DNA of 64,000 bases, taken from positions 124,001 through 188,000 of the forward strand of contig JAIFNA010000003.1 of assembly GCA_020048055.1 (NCBI GenBank). The letters run 5' to 3'. The notes under the pieces were generated by a model, which worked only from the letters and a program-made list of their open reading frames with translations, was not told the DNA's origin and did no database searches. Shown piece by piece: positions 8,695 through 16,840 of this stretch. The translations under genes and the position numbers were made by a program. This stretch comes from Arcobacter sp. (GTDB lineage Bacteria; Campylobacterota; Campylobacteria; Campylobacterales; Arcobacteraceae). The stretch's first letter is position 1. Every line of letters begins with the position of its first letter.

Positions 8695-10050
8695 TTAGTT
8701 GCCAGCTGCTGATTGTTCAATCATCATCTTAAGTCCACCAAATGCAGCCTCCATCTGAGTAATCATGGCCGTATAAGAAGCAAATTGTTGAGACATAAGA
8801 GAATATTTACTATCTAGTAATTCTTGTGCTTTTGTTTTATCTGCCTCAAGTTTTGTTTTATTATTAGCCATCGTTTCACCATATTTTGTCATTAATCCAT
8901 CAAAGCCATCTAGATCATCTAAATACTCTTTTAAGTATGTGCCGATACCAGGTTTTTCTGCAACGCCAACAAACAGTGATTTGAGTCCATCAATATCATC
9001 AGATACAGCTTTACCCAATATTGTACTATCAACAGATAGCTTGCCGTACTGATCTAGTGAGAATCCGTAATTAAATACATTTTTATCCTCATCAACACCA
9101 TAATTAGCAAATAGCGCATTTTTAATGTTTCCCATAACTAACTTTAAACTACCTATGTCACTAATTGGTGAGTCTTCACTAAACTGCTCCTGATCAATTA
9201 AAGATGATAAGGCATTGTATTTATCAACAAAATCATTTATACCAGTTGTGATGCCACTTTTATCTTCTTGAATTGAAATGGTTGAAGTGCCAAGAGAAAC
9301 CGCAGTCATAGTAAGATTTCCCTGTATTGTTATAGTGTTTGATGATACATCATATTCAATTCCATCTACGGTTGATTTCATATTTTGTGCAGATAAAACT
9401 TTATTGCTACTCTCCGACAATCCTAAATCAACACCTGTTTGGGTGATTGTAAGTGCATTGGAGGTTCCACTATCTTTGCTTTTAACAACTAATTTAAAAC
9501 TTGAATCGCCAACCTGCTCCACAGAAGCAGTAATTTGACTATTTTTATTAATCTCTTCTGCTAACTGCTGATATGTTTTGCCAACAGTAGAAAATTCAAA
9601 AGTTGTTTCACTCTCTCCTCCAATTCTAATGGAAATTTTATCTCCACTATCATTACCATTAGCAATTTGAACGGTTTTGTCGCCGAAACCATTTGATTGA
9701 TAAACATCTCTTTGAGCCAATTGTGTTACTGTTACACTATTTGTTCCAGCCGAAAGACCAGAAACATCAAGTGCATTAAAAACAGCAGATGTACCAGTTG
9801 TACTTGCTGTAACTTGCTCGAAAGCATTAGCTGTACTTTTGTATAAATCAAAATTTGACATTGTCGTAAGTAAATCTTTTATTTTAGATTCAACATCTTG
9901 TATTTTTTCTAGTTCTTTATCCCAAGATTCTAATTTCTTTGTGTATGGATCAATTTTTGATTTACCTTCTGCCGTTTTAAGCTTGTCTATTAATTCTTGA
10001 CTTAAGCCATTTGAGCCACTTGAGCCTAATCCTAAAATTCCTGTTGCCAT
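8695..10050 (-). CDS. fliD: Flagellar filament cap protein FliD (hook-associated protein 2)
   Basis: FliD forms the cap at the tip of the growing filament and folds incoming flagellin. The 451-residue product is Ser/Thr/Asn-rich and cysteine-free. It starts with the family's glycine-rich MATGILGLGSSGSNGL, has the heptad-rich N-terminal helix (LDKELEKIQDVESKIKDL region), the FNALDVSGLSAGTNSVTVTQLAQ block near residue 92-114, and ends with the C-terminal coil around QQFASYTAMITQMEAAF. No signal peptide, as expected for a type III export substrate. It lies 26 bases after flgK with an AAGGGG ribosome binding site; the short gap holds no promoter, so it depends on the flgK promoter. Confidence 0.93.
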   Translation of the reverse strand: MATGILGLGSSGSNGLSQELIDKLKTAEGKSKIDPYTKKLESWDKELEKIQDVESKIKDLLTTMSNFDLYKSTANAFEQVTASTTGTSAVFNALDVSGLSAGTNSVTVTQLAQRDVYQSNGFGDKTVQIANGNDSGDKISIRIGGESETTFEFSTVGKTYQQLAEEINKNSQITASVEQVGDSSFKLVVKSKDSGTSNALTITQTGVDLGLSESSNKVLSAQNMKSTVDGIEYDVSSNTITIQGNLTMTAVSLGTSTISIQEDKSGITTGINDFVDKYNALSSLIDQEQFSEDSPISDIGSLKLVMGNIKNALFANYGVDEDKNVFNYGFSLDQYGKLSVDSTILGKAVSDDIDGLKSLFVGVAEKPGIGTYLKEYLDDLDGFDGLMTKYGETMANNKTKLEADKTKAQELLDSKYSLMSQQFASYTAMITQMEAAFGGLKMMIEQSAAGN

Positions 10051-10076
10051 CTCTTACCCCTTAATTGAATAATTAT

Positions 10077-11903
10077 CTATCTTTTCATTCCCAAAATTGT
10101 TTGAAGCATCTCATCTACAATTGTAATAAGCTTAGCATTTGCCTCATATGCTGATTGAAACTTGATTAAATTAACCATCTCATCATCTTTATCAACCTTA
10201 ACTAATTTATCATACGTCAGTGTTAATGATTCAGTAACTGCAATTTGAGTATCCTTCATATAATCCACATTTTCTTTGTCAGCAGAAACAGCAACTCGTA
10301 TATTTTGATAAAACTTTGAAAATGATGTTGCATTTGTACCATCAATTTTAATATTTTCATTCCAATGAATTGTCGATAAATAATCCAAATCAGCCTGAGC
10401 TAAATTTCCAACTTTAGAACTATTAAAACTCAGTGTTTTAACATCAGAACCTTCAAAAAGGCCTATCCTTTTCATAATACTTTTATCTTTGTGGAGCAAT
10501 GATGCCTCTTCACCAGTAATATATTTACCTTCACCTTCAAAAATATAAGCTTCAGCAGTATCTGAAATGGCTTTTGCAAAATTATCAAGCATCTCTTTAT
10601 ATTTTGAAAATTTATTTTCAGATGAAGTCGTATCTGTATTGTTTAGAATTGATTTTATTTTTCCGCTTTCAACTGGTATCTCTTCATTGAATATTTCCAG
10701 ATGAATATCATTGTCACCCTTAAGGCTTATTTTTGTATTTTTTTCAACCAAATTTGAAATTTGATATGAATTTATATCTGTTACAGCATTATCATTTGCA
10801 ATCATTCTTCCATCAAAAGTTCCATCAGTCCCTTTAACTTTTGACTCAATAATCAAATATCTATCGACATTACCTGGCAATTGTGGAAATTTATTCCCAT
10901 TTTCATCAGTAGAGTATTGTCCGTTATAAGCAACTACATTATTGCTCATCCCCGTTGTATTATTTATCTTGTAAGCCATCGCTCTTACTATATTAGTATT
11001 ATCAACAGTAAACGTTCCATATTCATCAGTAATAGAATCTCCAGATTTTACAGTAACAGATAAATCTTTATTGAAATAATAAGTTAAACTATCAGCTGTT
11101 GCTCCAGTTCCATCCCATGTTGGCTTAACTAAATTACTTTCATGCAAATCTGTTGAATAAACATCTTTTTGCGCAACACTATTATCAACAATATTAACTT
11201 CATGGATGTTTGTATTGTATCTAACTGCCGTAACACCACCAGTCTTAAGAGAATAAGATTCACTTCTGTCAACATTTATTTTTACATATTCCGATAATCT
11301 TGACTCAAGCTGGTCTCTTTTATCTAGTAGGTCATTTGATGGGTGTATTTGATTTTGAATAAGCTGATTTACAGCTCCTATATCATGTAAAATTCCATTA
11401 ATTTCATCAACATTATCATACAAAAAATTTTTATTTATCTCTTCCCTATCTTCAATATTCGTATAAATGCTTTTTAGACTATCAACTAACATATTGCCCT
11501 GATTCGCAAGGTTAGTGCGATAAATTTCATTGTATGGATTGGCTCTTAAATCTTCTATTGCTTGAAAATATCCATCAAGCGTATTTGACATTCCACTTGA
11601 CTCTGTTTCAAAAAAGATTGATTCTATATCTGCTAGCATTGTAGAAAGCTCGTTATACTGTGAATTTTGGCTTTGTGCTTTAATTAAATTATCATAAATA
11701 TACAAATTAGTTATTCGACTTACGTCAGCAACTGTAGTTCCTCGACCAGTTAATCTACTGTCACTGTTATCAGCTTGCTTGATGTCAACTACTCTTTTTT
11801 TATAGCCGACTGTATTTTCGTTGGCTATATTGTTCATTACGTTTTCAACTTGTGTTTTTGATGAATATAGTCCAGAAAGTGCAACATTAAGTGTTTCTAA
11901 CAT
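10077..11903 (-). CDS. flgK: Flagellar hook-filament junction protein FlgK
   Basis: FlgK (hook-associated protein 1) joins the hook to the filament. The 608-residue product has the N-terminal flagellar rod/hook signature, with the ALSGLYSSKTQVENVMNNI stretch and NENTVGYKKR at residues 28-37, a central coiled region with ANPYNEIYRTNLANQG, and the C-terminal hook motif LIKFQSAYEANAKLI ending in QTILGMKR. The start and end helices pair in the export-competent and polymerised forms of this family. It is the first gene of flgK-fliD-fliS and has a perfect -10 box 22 bases upstream of its ATG. The middle domain is variable, as usual. Confidence 0.93.
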   Translation of the reverse strand: MLETLNVALSGLYSSKTQVENVMNNIANENTVGYKKRVVDIKQADNSDSRLTGRGTTVADVSRITNLYIYDNLIKAQSQNSQYNELSTMLADIESIFFETESSGMSNTLDGYFQAIEDLRANPYNEIYRTNLANQGNMLVDSLKSIYTNIEDREEINKNFLYDNVDEINGILHDIGAVNQLIQNQIHPSNDLLDKRDQLESRLSEYVKINVDRSESYSLKTGGVTAVRYNTNIHEVNIVDNSVAQKDVYSTDLHESNLVKPTWDGTGATADSLTYYFNKDLSVTVKSGDSITDEYGTFTVDNTNIVRAMAYKINNTTGMSNNVVAYNGQYSTDENGNKFPQLPGNVDRYLIIESKVKGTDGTFDGRMIANDNAVTDINSYQISNLVEKNTKISLKGDNDIHLEIFNEEIPVESGKIKSILNNTDTTSSENKFSKYKEMLDNFAKAISDTAEAYIFEGEGKYITGEEASLLHKDKSIMKRIGLFEGSDVKTLSFNSSKVGNLAQADLDYLSTIHWNENIKIDGTNATSFSKFYQNIRVAVSADKENVDYMKDTQIAVTESLTLTYDKLVKVDKDDEMVNLIKFQSAYEANAKLITIVDEMLQTILGMKR

Positions 11904-11924
11904 TTGATACCCCTTATTTGGTAA

Positions 11925-11930
11925 ATTATA
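11925..11930 (-). promoter_or_regulatory. -10 box of the flgK-fliD-fliS operon
   Basis: The minus strand reads TATAAT at these positions, giving a predicted transcript start about 15 bases before the flgK ATG. No sigma-28 box (CGATAT type) or sigma-54 GG/GC pair is seen in the 50-base gap to flgH, so this late flagellar operon appears to use the housekeeping sigma factor. Confidence 0.5.
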
Positions 11931-11953
11931 CTAGCACATTTCTTAATATTAGT

Positions 11954-12661
11954 TTAAAATGGCCATATTTTTTCTATTAGCTTGCTGCCCCATGGTTTCT
12001 CTAAAGAATCATTTCCATCACCTTCTTTGTCATACAAAACCTTCAAGTTTGCAATCTGAGATGAAAGAACAGTATTTTCTGGACTTATATCATAAGGACG
12101 AATTACTCCACTGATTGATATTGATTGTTTTTCATCATTTATCAAAAGTTCTTTGCTACCTTTTATGAAATAGTTTCCATTTTGATAAATATTTGTAATA
12201 ACAACTGAAACAACTGTTTCAAATGACTCATCATTTTTTGATGTAGCAGAACCACCAAATGAACTTGACGAGTTACTATTAAAACCTACTCCTAGATTAT
12301 TATTTAATTTATTTATTCTATTTGCTGTACCAGGAGAATTTGTAACTCCAGTAGCTGCAGCAAAGACACCACCGCCAAGCGCAGATGTTGAATCTTTACT
12401 TAAATCTTTAGTCACTTTAGAATCTTTTGAAAGTGTTTCATTAATATTAACTTGTAAAATATCCCCTATTTGCAAATCTTTTTTATCAGCAAATAGTGAT
12501 GTGCCAGCACTTGAATACAAACTTCCCTTAAAGCCAACTGCTTCTTTTTTCTCTTTAGCCATTGGAAATTGATTATCTGGTTTAGAATCTAAATCAATTT
12601 TTTGTTTTGATGCACAACCACTTGCTATTAGAAATAAAATTAAAAAAATACTATGCTTCAT
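11954..12661 (-). CDS. flgH: Flagellar L-ring lipoprotein FlgH
   Basis: FlgH builds the outer-membrane L-ring bushing around the flagellar rod. The product is a lipoprotein: after the start at 12661 comes a short hydrophobic signal ending in LIASGC, a lipobox whose cysteine is about residue 16. Downstream are the family blocks SLYSSAGTSLFADKKDLQIGDILQV, ETVVSVVITNIYQNGNYFIKGSKEL and the end KPWGSKLIEKIWPF. I chose ATG 12661 rather than the upstream TTG at 12673 because it gives a normal signal peptide. The gene overlaps the preceding 144-residue unknown by 11 bases and is the last of the run 15693 to 11954. FlgI, its P-ring partner, is encoded divergently at 15788. Confidence 0.93.
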   Translation of the reverse strand: MKHSIFLILFLIASGCASKQKIDLDSKPDNQFPMAKEKKEAVGFKGSLYSSAGTSLFADKKDLQIGDILQVNINETLSKDSKVTKDLSKDSTSALGGGVFAAATGVTNSPGTANRINKLNNNLGVGFNSNSSSSFGGSATSKNDESFETVVSVVITNIYQNGNYFIKGSKELLINDEKQSISISGVIRPYDISPENTVLSSQIANLKVLYDKEGDGNDSLEKPWGSKLIEKIWPF

Positions 12662-13085
12662 AATTACTCTCAACGATAAATTTTAAATCTATTGAGATTC
12701 TAATATTTTCTGGTGTTGATTTTACAAGAGCCAACACCCCATATCGTATAAACAATGGTTCAATATCAGTGTCCCAATCACAAACTATGTGTAATTTATC
12801 TTTTACAATTTTTATAGATTGAATTTTCTCTTGACCAATAAGATCAACACAACTTTTTGCCTCTTTCAATATGACATCTTCAACTTTTGCATTTTGTTCT
12901 AATCTTTTTTTCTCAATATCTTGATGCTCTTTTAATTGTTCACTTAAAATTGCATTATTATGTTGAAATTTTTTGCTCATTTGTAAATAGTAAAACACAA
13001 AACCACCAACCAATACTCCAAGTGCAATAAAGATTACAATAAGTGTTTTTAATCTGTTTGGTTCTTTTTTTACTATAAAAATCAT
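12651..13085 (-). CDS. Unknown single-pass membrane protein in the flagellar operon
   Basis: I do not recognise a family for this 144-residue protein. It has a basic N-terminus (KKEPNRLK), one strong membrane helix at about residues 14-33, then a glutamine/lysine-rich coil (QHNNAILSEQLKEHQDIEKKRLEQN) and a compact C-terminal domain with one Cys in SCVDLIGQ and another in IVCDWD. The topology predicts a periplasmic C-terminal domain on a short coiled stalk. It sits between fliL (11 bases upstream) and flgH (11-base overlap), so it is made with the basal body and stator parts. A role around the stator or the rod bushing is inference from position only. Confidence 0.75.
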   Translation of the reverse strand: MIFIVKKEPNRLKTLIVIFIALGVLVGGFVFYYLQMSKKFQHNNAILSEQLKEHQDIEKKRLEQNAKVEDVILKEAKSCVDLIGQEKIQSIKIVKDKLHIVCDWDTDIEPLFIRYGVLALVKSTPENIRISIDLKFIVESNYEA

Positions 13086-13096
13086 TTATTATTTTC

Positions 13097-13669
13097 TTAT
13101 TTAATCACAAATATTGTAAAAAATAACTCTTTTACAGGATTTTTATGTATTTCAGGATTTGATGCGATAGCTTCATTTATGATTGTATTTACCTCAGCTA
13201 GTAATTCCTCTTTTAACAAATCCTTTCCAGCAGAAGTCAGTAATTCTTCACTATTTCTTGCACTAATTTGATTAATTACAACATCTATAATTTCAGATTT
13301 GCTTGCTGTTACAAGTGCTTCTATTGTTGCTTCTGTACTTTTCATCGAAAATGATAGTTTTAATAATTGTGCTTTACCTTTTGAATTTGTAACATTTAAA
13401 ACCAATTCTTTAATCTCTGATTCAAAAAATACATTAGCATGTTCAGGGTCTGCTTCTGCTTCTGATGCATGTGCATCTTCTTTTGCTCCATGCTCAGTTT
13501 TGGTAGCTTCACCCTCTTTTTTTGGCTCATCAAATATGCCTTTAGAGTATAAAACATAACCTATTCCACCAACTGCACCCAAAAGGACAACAATTAAAAC
13601 GATTAAAATCAACATCATTGGATTTCCACTTTTTTTCTCTTTAACTGCAGCTTGTTCTTGTTCAGCCAT
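13097..13669 (-). CDS. fliL: Flagellar basal body-associated protein FliL
   Basis: FliL is an inner-membrane protein that forms a ring around the MotA/MotB stator and stabilises it under load. The 190-residue product has a short cytosolic head (AEQEQAAVKEKKSGN), one membrane helix at about residues 17-42, an acidic/His-rich periplasmic linker, and the stomatin-like periplasmic domain with ELVLNVTNSKGKAQLLKLSFSM and a C-terminal VKELFFTIFVIK, the usual end of the family. It lies 1 base after the MotE-like gene and 11 bases before the unknown membrane protein, so stator-related functions are grouped here. Confidence 0.9.
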   Translation of the reverse strand: MAEQEQAAVKEKKSGNPMMLILIVLIVVLLGAVGGIGYVLYSKGIFDEPKKEGEATKTEHGAKEDAHASEAEADPEHANVFFESEIKELVLNVTNSKGKAQLLKLSFSMKSTEATIEALVTASKSEIIDVVINQISARNSEELLTSAGKDLLKEELLAEVNTIINEAIASNPEIHKNPVKELFFTIFVIK

Positions 13670-13670
13670 T

Positions 13671-14171
13671 TTATTTTTTCCCCTCTATTTCTTGTTTTGA
13701 TTTGTGGTTTTTTATCATACTCATCAATTGTGTTGATGTTTTTGTATCTAATAATTTTAAAAGCTCTACAACTTTTTTATCCTTAAGTTTTATCATAATA
13801 TCAAATACATCATTAATATTTCCATTTGAAGCTATTTCGCTTAGTATACTAGCAGCAACTTTTGGTTTCATCTTGTCGTACAAAATAGTAGCTTTATCTG
13901 TGATTTTTTTATCAATCTCATCTAATATTTTTTGATTTTCTGCTTTCAATGCTTCAACTTTATCCATTTTGCTTTTTATTTGATTATTTAAATCTTCTAA
14001 CTCTTTTTTTTGTTTTTTGTATTCAGCCTCTTTAAGTTTGTAAAATCCATCCAAATCTCGCTTTAACTGAGCTAGTTCCGCTTTTTCTTTTACAAATTCA
14101 CCCTCAGGCATAACTGCACCATTTAATGATACAAATACAAAACAACCCATAATTAATAATTTTTTTATCAT
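13671..14171 (-). CDS. MotE-like periplasmic flagellar protein
   Basis: A secreted 166-residue protein: signal peptide at the start (MIKKLLIMGCFVFVSLNGA), a long coiled coil (residues about 25-95 rich in K, E and L), and a C-terminal domain MKPKVAASILSEI...LLKLLDTKTSTQLMSMI like the N domain of MgtE. That combination is the one found in MotE, a periplasmic chaperone of the stator in alphaproteobacteria, and in related Campylobacterota proteins. Start at 14171 is preferred over 14183 because GGTGG precedes it and its ATG overlaps the upstream stop as ATGA. It sits directly before fliL, supporting a motor function. Confidence 0.7.
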   Translation of the reverse strand: MIKKLLIMGCFVFVSLNGAVMPEGEFVKEKAELAQLKRDLDGFYKLKEAEYKKQKKELEDLNNQIKSKMDKVEALKAENQKILDEIDKKITDKATILYDKMKPKVAASILSEIASNGNINDVFDIMIKLKDKKVVELLKLLDTKTSTQLMSMIKNHKSKQEIEGKK

Positions 14172-14572
14172 TTTTCCACCCATTTTGACTGCATATATTC
14201 ACCAGCAATCAACTCATCATTTTTCTCTTCTTTTTTAATTTTAGCTTTTTGCTCTTGTTTTAATATATATCCATATTGCTCTAATTCTTTTTGACATTCC
14301 ATTATTATTTTATCTAACCCACTGATCTCGGCTTGCAAAAATCTCTTTTCTCTTTCCAGTTTTGAAAGTTCAAATCTCATAGAGTTTTTATGAATCTCTA
14401 AAACTTTAAAATCACCAATAGCACCAAATGGTTTGACACTTGCTGTTGATAAGTGAAACTTTGTCTCTTTCGTTTTTTCATCAATATCAAAAATTTTTCC
14501 TACCAACTGTTTTTTTTGAATTAGCTGTTGATTTAATTGAAGTGATTTGAAGTTAAAAAGTTTTTTTATCAT
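14168..14572 (-). CDS. FliJ-like coiled-coil flagellar protein
   Basis: A 134-residue, almost wholly helical, Lys/Glu/Gln-rich protein. Two coiled-coil stretches are visible, around residues 10-35 and 60-110 (RFELSKLEREKRFLQAE), separated by a short loop with PFGAIGDFKV. Size, charge and place in the operon fit FliJ, the central stalk of the flagellar export ATPase that also escorts chaperones, but FliJ sequences diverge so strongly that this stays a structural guess. It is preceded by fliQ (17 bases upstream) and overlaps the MotE-like gene by 4 bases (ATGA). Confidence 0.6.
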   Translation of the reverse strand: MIKKLFNFKSLQLNQQLIQKKQLVGKIFDIDEKTKETKFHLSTASVKPFGAIGDFKVLEIHKNSMRFELSKLEREKRFLQAEISGLDKIIMECQKELEQYGYILKQEQKAKIKKEEKNDELIAGEYMQSKWVEK

Positions 14573-14589
14573 AAAATCACTTTGTATAC

Positions 14590-14859
14590 TTACTCTTTAG
14601 GATTTCCAAAAACCAATATTAAATCCCACAATTCCATTGTATAGGTAGTTATTTGATCTCCTATCCATGGAAGTGATAAAACGATAAAAATAGATACTAT
14701 TATAACTTTTGGAACAAAAGATAAAGAAGCATCACTTATTTGAGTTACTGCTTGAAAAATGCTAATCAAGACACCAATAACCATACTCACAACCAAAGAT
14801 GGCAAAGCTAATATTAAAATAATTTTAACTGTTTGTTGAGATATCCCCATCAAGTCCAT
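14590..14859 (-). CDS. fliQ: Flagellar export gate protein FliQ
   Basis: FliQ is one of the inner-membrane subunits of the flagellar type III export gate (FliP5-FliQ4-FliR1). The 89-residue length is standard, with two membrane helices (about 16-38 and 52-72) and the family blocks ILALPSLVVSMVIGVLISIFQAVTQI, here best recognised by SIFQAVTQI, and SFVPKVIIV. The end WDLILVFGN is also typical. It follows a 91-residue unknown gene with a 1-base gap. Its partner fliP lies far away at 31343, so the gate genes are scattered, as is common in Campylobacterota. Confidence 0.93.
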   Translation of the reverse strand: MDLMGISQQTVKIILILALPSLVVSMVIGVLISIFQAVTQISDASLSFVPKVIIVSIFIVLSLPWIGDQITTYTMELWDLILVFGNPKE

Positions 14860-14860
14860 C

Positions 14861-15136
14861 TTAATTATCCTTGAGTTTTATAGTAATCTCAATACTTTTA
14901 TTAGCAAGTAGTCCATTCATTAATTTAAGCAATTCATCAGCATTTGAAATAGCCCCACCTACATTAAGATGTAACACTTCAGGCACATTTGATTCTTCCA
15001 TTGTCTGGAGTTTCTTTGTATGCAAAATTTCATCAGTCTTAAATACCTCACGACTGACTACATTGTCATTCAAACTGCAATTATTATTGCTAAAAATATC
15101 GATTAAATCTTTTTCTAAAATATCTTCAATTTCCAT
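14861..15136 (-). CDS. Unknown 91-residue protein in the flagellar operon
   Basis: No family recognised. The product is acidic in its first third (MEIEDILEKDLIDIF), with a single Cys, a variable middle, and a C-terminal block EVLHLNVGGAISNADELLKLMNGLL that looks like a small alpha/beta unit ending in alternating charged residues. No membrane helix and no signal peptide, so it should be cytosolic. A GGAGAG ribosome binding site precedes the ATG. It is placed between a 177-residue unknown (23 bases upstream) and fliQ (1 base downstream); this suggests a flagellar assembly role, but nothing in the sequence defines it. Confidence 0.7.
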   Translation of the reverse strand: MEIEDILEKDLIDIFSNNNCSLNDNVVSREVFKTDEILHTKKLQTMEESNVPEVLHLNVGGAISNADELLKLMNGLLANKSIEITIKLKDN

Positions 15137-15159
15137 CGCTACTCTCCGTTGCCAAAAAA

Positions 15160-15693
15160 TTATTTTTTTAAATCTTCAAACATATTATTTTCTATATCAC
15201 ACTCTAAAAGTTCATCAATATCTTTTAGAGATAATAAATCTCTCTGTATCATTCTCTCTTGGTTATCTAGCTGTTTATCATCTTCAAAATCATCTGGTTT
15301 TAATTTTGGATCAAAAAACTGCGATAACTGATTTAATTCATCACCATTTTTCACTTTTTCACACTGTTGTTGCTCCATAGTGATTCTATTTTGTATGAAG
15401 CTTATCATACTATTTATAGAATTAAAGCAGACATCACCTATTCCGTATTTATCAATAAATACCTTTTCAATTGATTCAGAGGAGTATAAAAATCTAAATT
15501 TTCTTGTAAATAAACTATCTTTTAAAATTTTATCTTCGTCTATGATAAAAATTTCCCTAGGTCTTGCTTCTATAATTGATTTTAGTTTTAAAGGTGTATT
15601 TACAGTCTCAATCTTTACTCCCAATCTTGCTTTAACAAGAATTGATTCGATTTTATTTTTAAATTTAGAAGCACCATAAATATAAATAATCAA
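15160..15693 (-). CDS. Unknown protein, first gene of the minus-strand flagellar operon
   Basis: A 177-residue soluble protein starting with TTG behind a good GAGGG ribosome binding site. The first half alternates beta strands and helices (MIIYIYGAS..., REIFIIDEDKI, VEKVFIDKYGIGD-like) and resembles a receiver or Rossmann-like fold; the motif FIIDEDKI resembles the strand-acid pattern of receiver domains. The second half is an acidic helical tail rich in Asp, Glu and Leu (LKDIDELLECDIENN). I cannot name a family. It leads the run of flagellar genes down to flgH and is divergent from flgI across a 94-base gap, so a regulatory or scaffold role in flagellar assembly is possible but unproven. Confidence 0.7.
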   Translation of the reverse strand: MIIYIYGASKFKNKIESILVKARLGVKIETVNTPLKLKSIIEARPREIFIIDEDKILKDSLFTRKFRFLYSSESIEKVFIDKYGIGDVCFNSINSMISFIQNRITMEQQQCEKVKNGDELNQLSQFFDPKLKPDDFEDDKQLDNQERMIQRDLLSLKDIDELLECDIENNMFEDLKK

Positions 15694-15787
15694 GTAAATT
15701 TCCCTCTTCGTATTTCTAAAAATAATATCAAATATTTATAAAATTTCAGATAAAATAGGGAAAATCCAACCAAGGTAACAAAGTAAA

Positions 15788-16840
15788 TTGAAACTTTTTT
15801 TATTAATATTATTATTTATTTTAAATACTTACGCTCAAACAATCAAAGATGTATCCAATATAGTTGGGATACGAGAAAATCAACTTATTGGTTATGGATT
15901 AGTTGTCGGATTACCTGGAACTGGTGATAAAAGTAAATTTACCATGCAATCATTGCAAAATCTCCTTCGAAACTCTTATGTAAAAATCCCAACATCTTCA
16001 ATTAATTCAAAAAATATCGCAACAGTGATGGTAACAGCAGTTCTTCCGGCATTTGCAAGACAAGGCGATAAGATTAAAATAAATGTTTCATCAATTGGCG
16101 ATGCCAAATCTATAAATAGTGGTGAACTTCTACTTACTCAACTAAAAGCGGTTGATGGGAAAGTGTATGCTCTCGCTCAAGGGAAAATTATCTCAAATCC
16201 AAATAGTCAAACAACAGGCTACATTTATGATGGAGCTACTATTGAAAATGAACTTGAGTTTTCACTTAAAAATGAAAATACGGTAACTCTAAGTTTATTT
16301 AAAAATGATGCCAAAACTGCATCATTAATCGAAACAAAAATCAATAGAACCTTTGGAAACAAAATAGCTTTAGCAACTGATACAAGAACTATCTCAGTAA
16401 AAAAACCGCAAGATGTTTCAATTGTAAGCTTTATTGCACAAATTGAAGATATTGAGCTTGAAACAACTCTTCAAAAGAAAATTATTATAGATATAGCAAG
16501 AGAGATAATTGTTGCGGGATCTGATATTAAAATAAAACCAATAACAGTAACTCAAAAAGATTTCACAATCAAAATTAAAAAATTACCATTAAATGACACT
16601 GACTTTAAAGATCAAACAAAAAATCCCGGTGTTGATATTGGCGATGGAGTTGTTGTTGGTGACAAACCGGTTAATATAAATCTAAATAATGCTCTTGTAA
16701 ACTCATCAAATGATCCAACCGTATCTGACCTTATGCGTGCGATGAAAGTTATGAAAATAGAGATTGGTCAGATAATAAAAACATTGGAGATGTTAAAAGA
16801 ATTAAATGCAATTGATGCAAAATTGGAGTTGATTAAATAA
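15788..16840 (+). CDS. flgI: Flagellar P-ring protein FlgI
   Basis: FlgI forms the periplasmic P-ring around the rod. The 350-residue product starts with TTG, with a short Sec signal (MKLFLLILLFILNTYA) directly followed by the family's conserved QTIKDVSNIVGIREN and LIGYGLVVGLPGTGDK. Other matches are FARQGDKIKINVSSIGDA, GGELLLTQLKAVDG-like SGELLLTQLKAVDG and the C-terminal DLMRAMKVMKI/LNAIDAKLEL. AAGGTAACAAAGT supplies the ribosome binding region. It is divergent from the flgH-containing operon, and its stop overlaps the fliM start (TAATG), giving translational coupling between an external ring part and a switch protein. Confidence 0.95.
   Translation: MKLFLLILLFILNTYAQTIKDVSNIVGIRENQLIGYGLVVGLPGTGDKSKFTMQSLQNLLRNSYVKIPTSSINSKNIATVMVTAVLPAFARQGDKIKINVSSIGDAKSINSGELLLTQLKAVDGKVYALAQGKIISNPNSQTTGYIYDGATIENELEFSLKNENTVTLSLFKNDAKTASLIETKINRTFGNKIALATDTRTISVKKPQDVSIVSFIAQIEDIELETTLQKKIIIDIAREIIVAGSDIKIKPITVTQKDFTIKIKKLPLNDTDFKDQTKNPGVDIGDGVVVGDKPVNINLNNALVNSSNDPTVSDLMRAMKVMKIEIGQIIKTLEMLKELNAIDAKLELIK

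Noticed and set aside
14871-15380. 169-codon plus-strand frame opposite two minus-strand flagellar genes
   Set aside because: The minus-strand genes have ribosome sites and operon spacing; this frame is a shadow with a composition typical of antisense AT-rich DNA.
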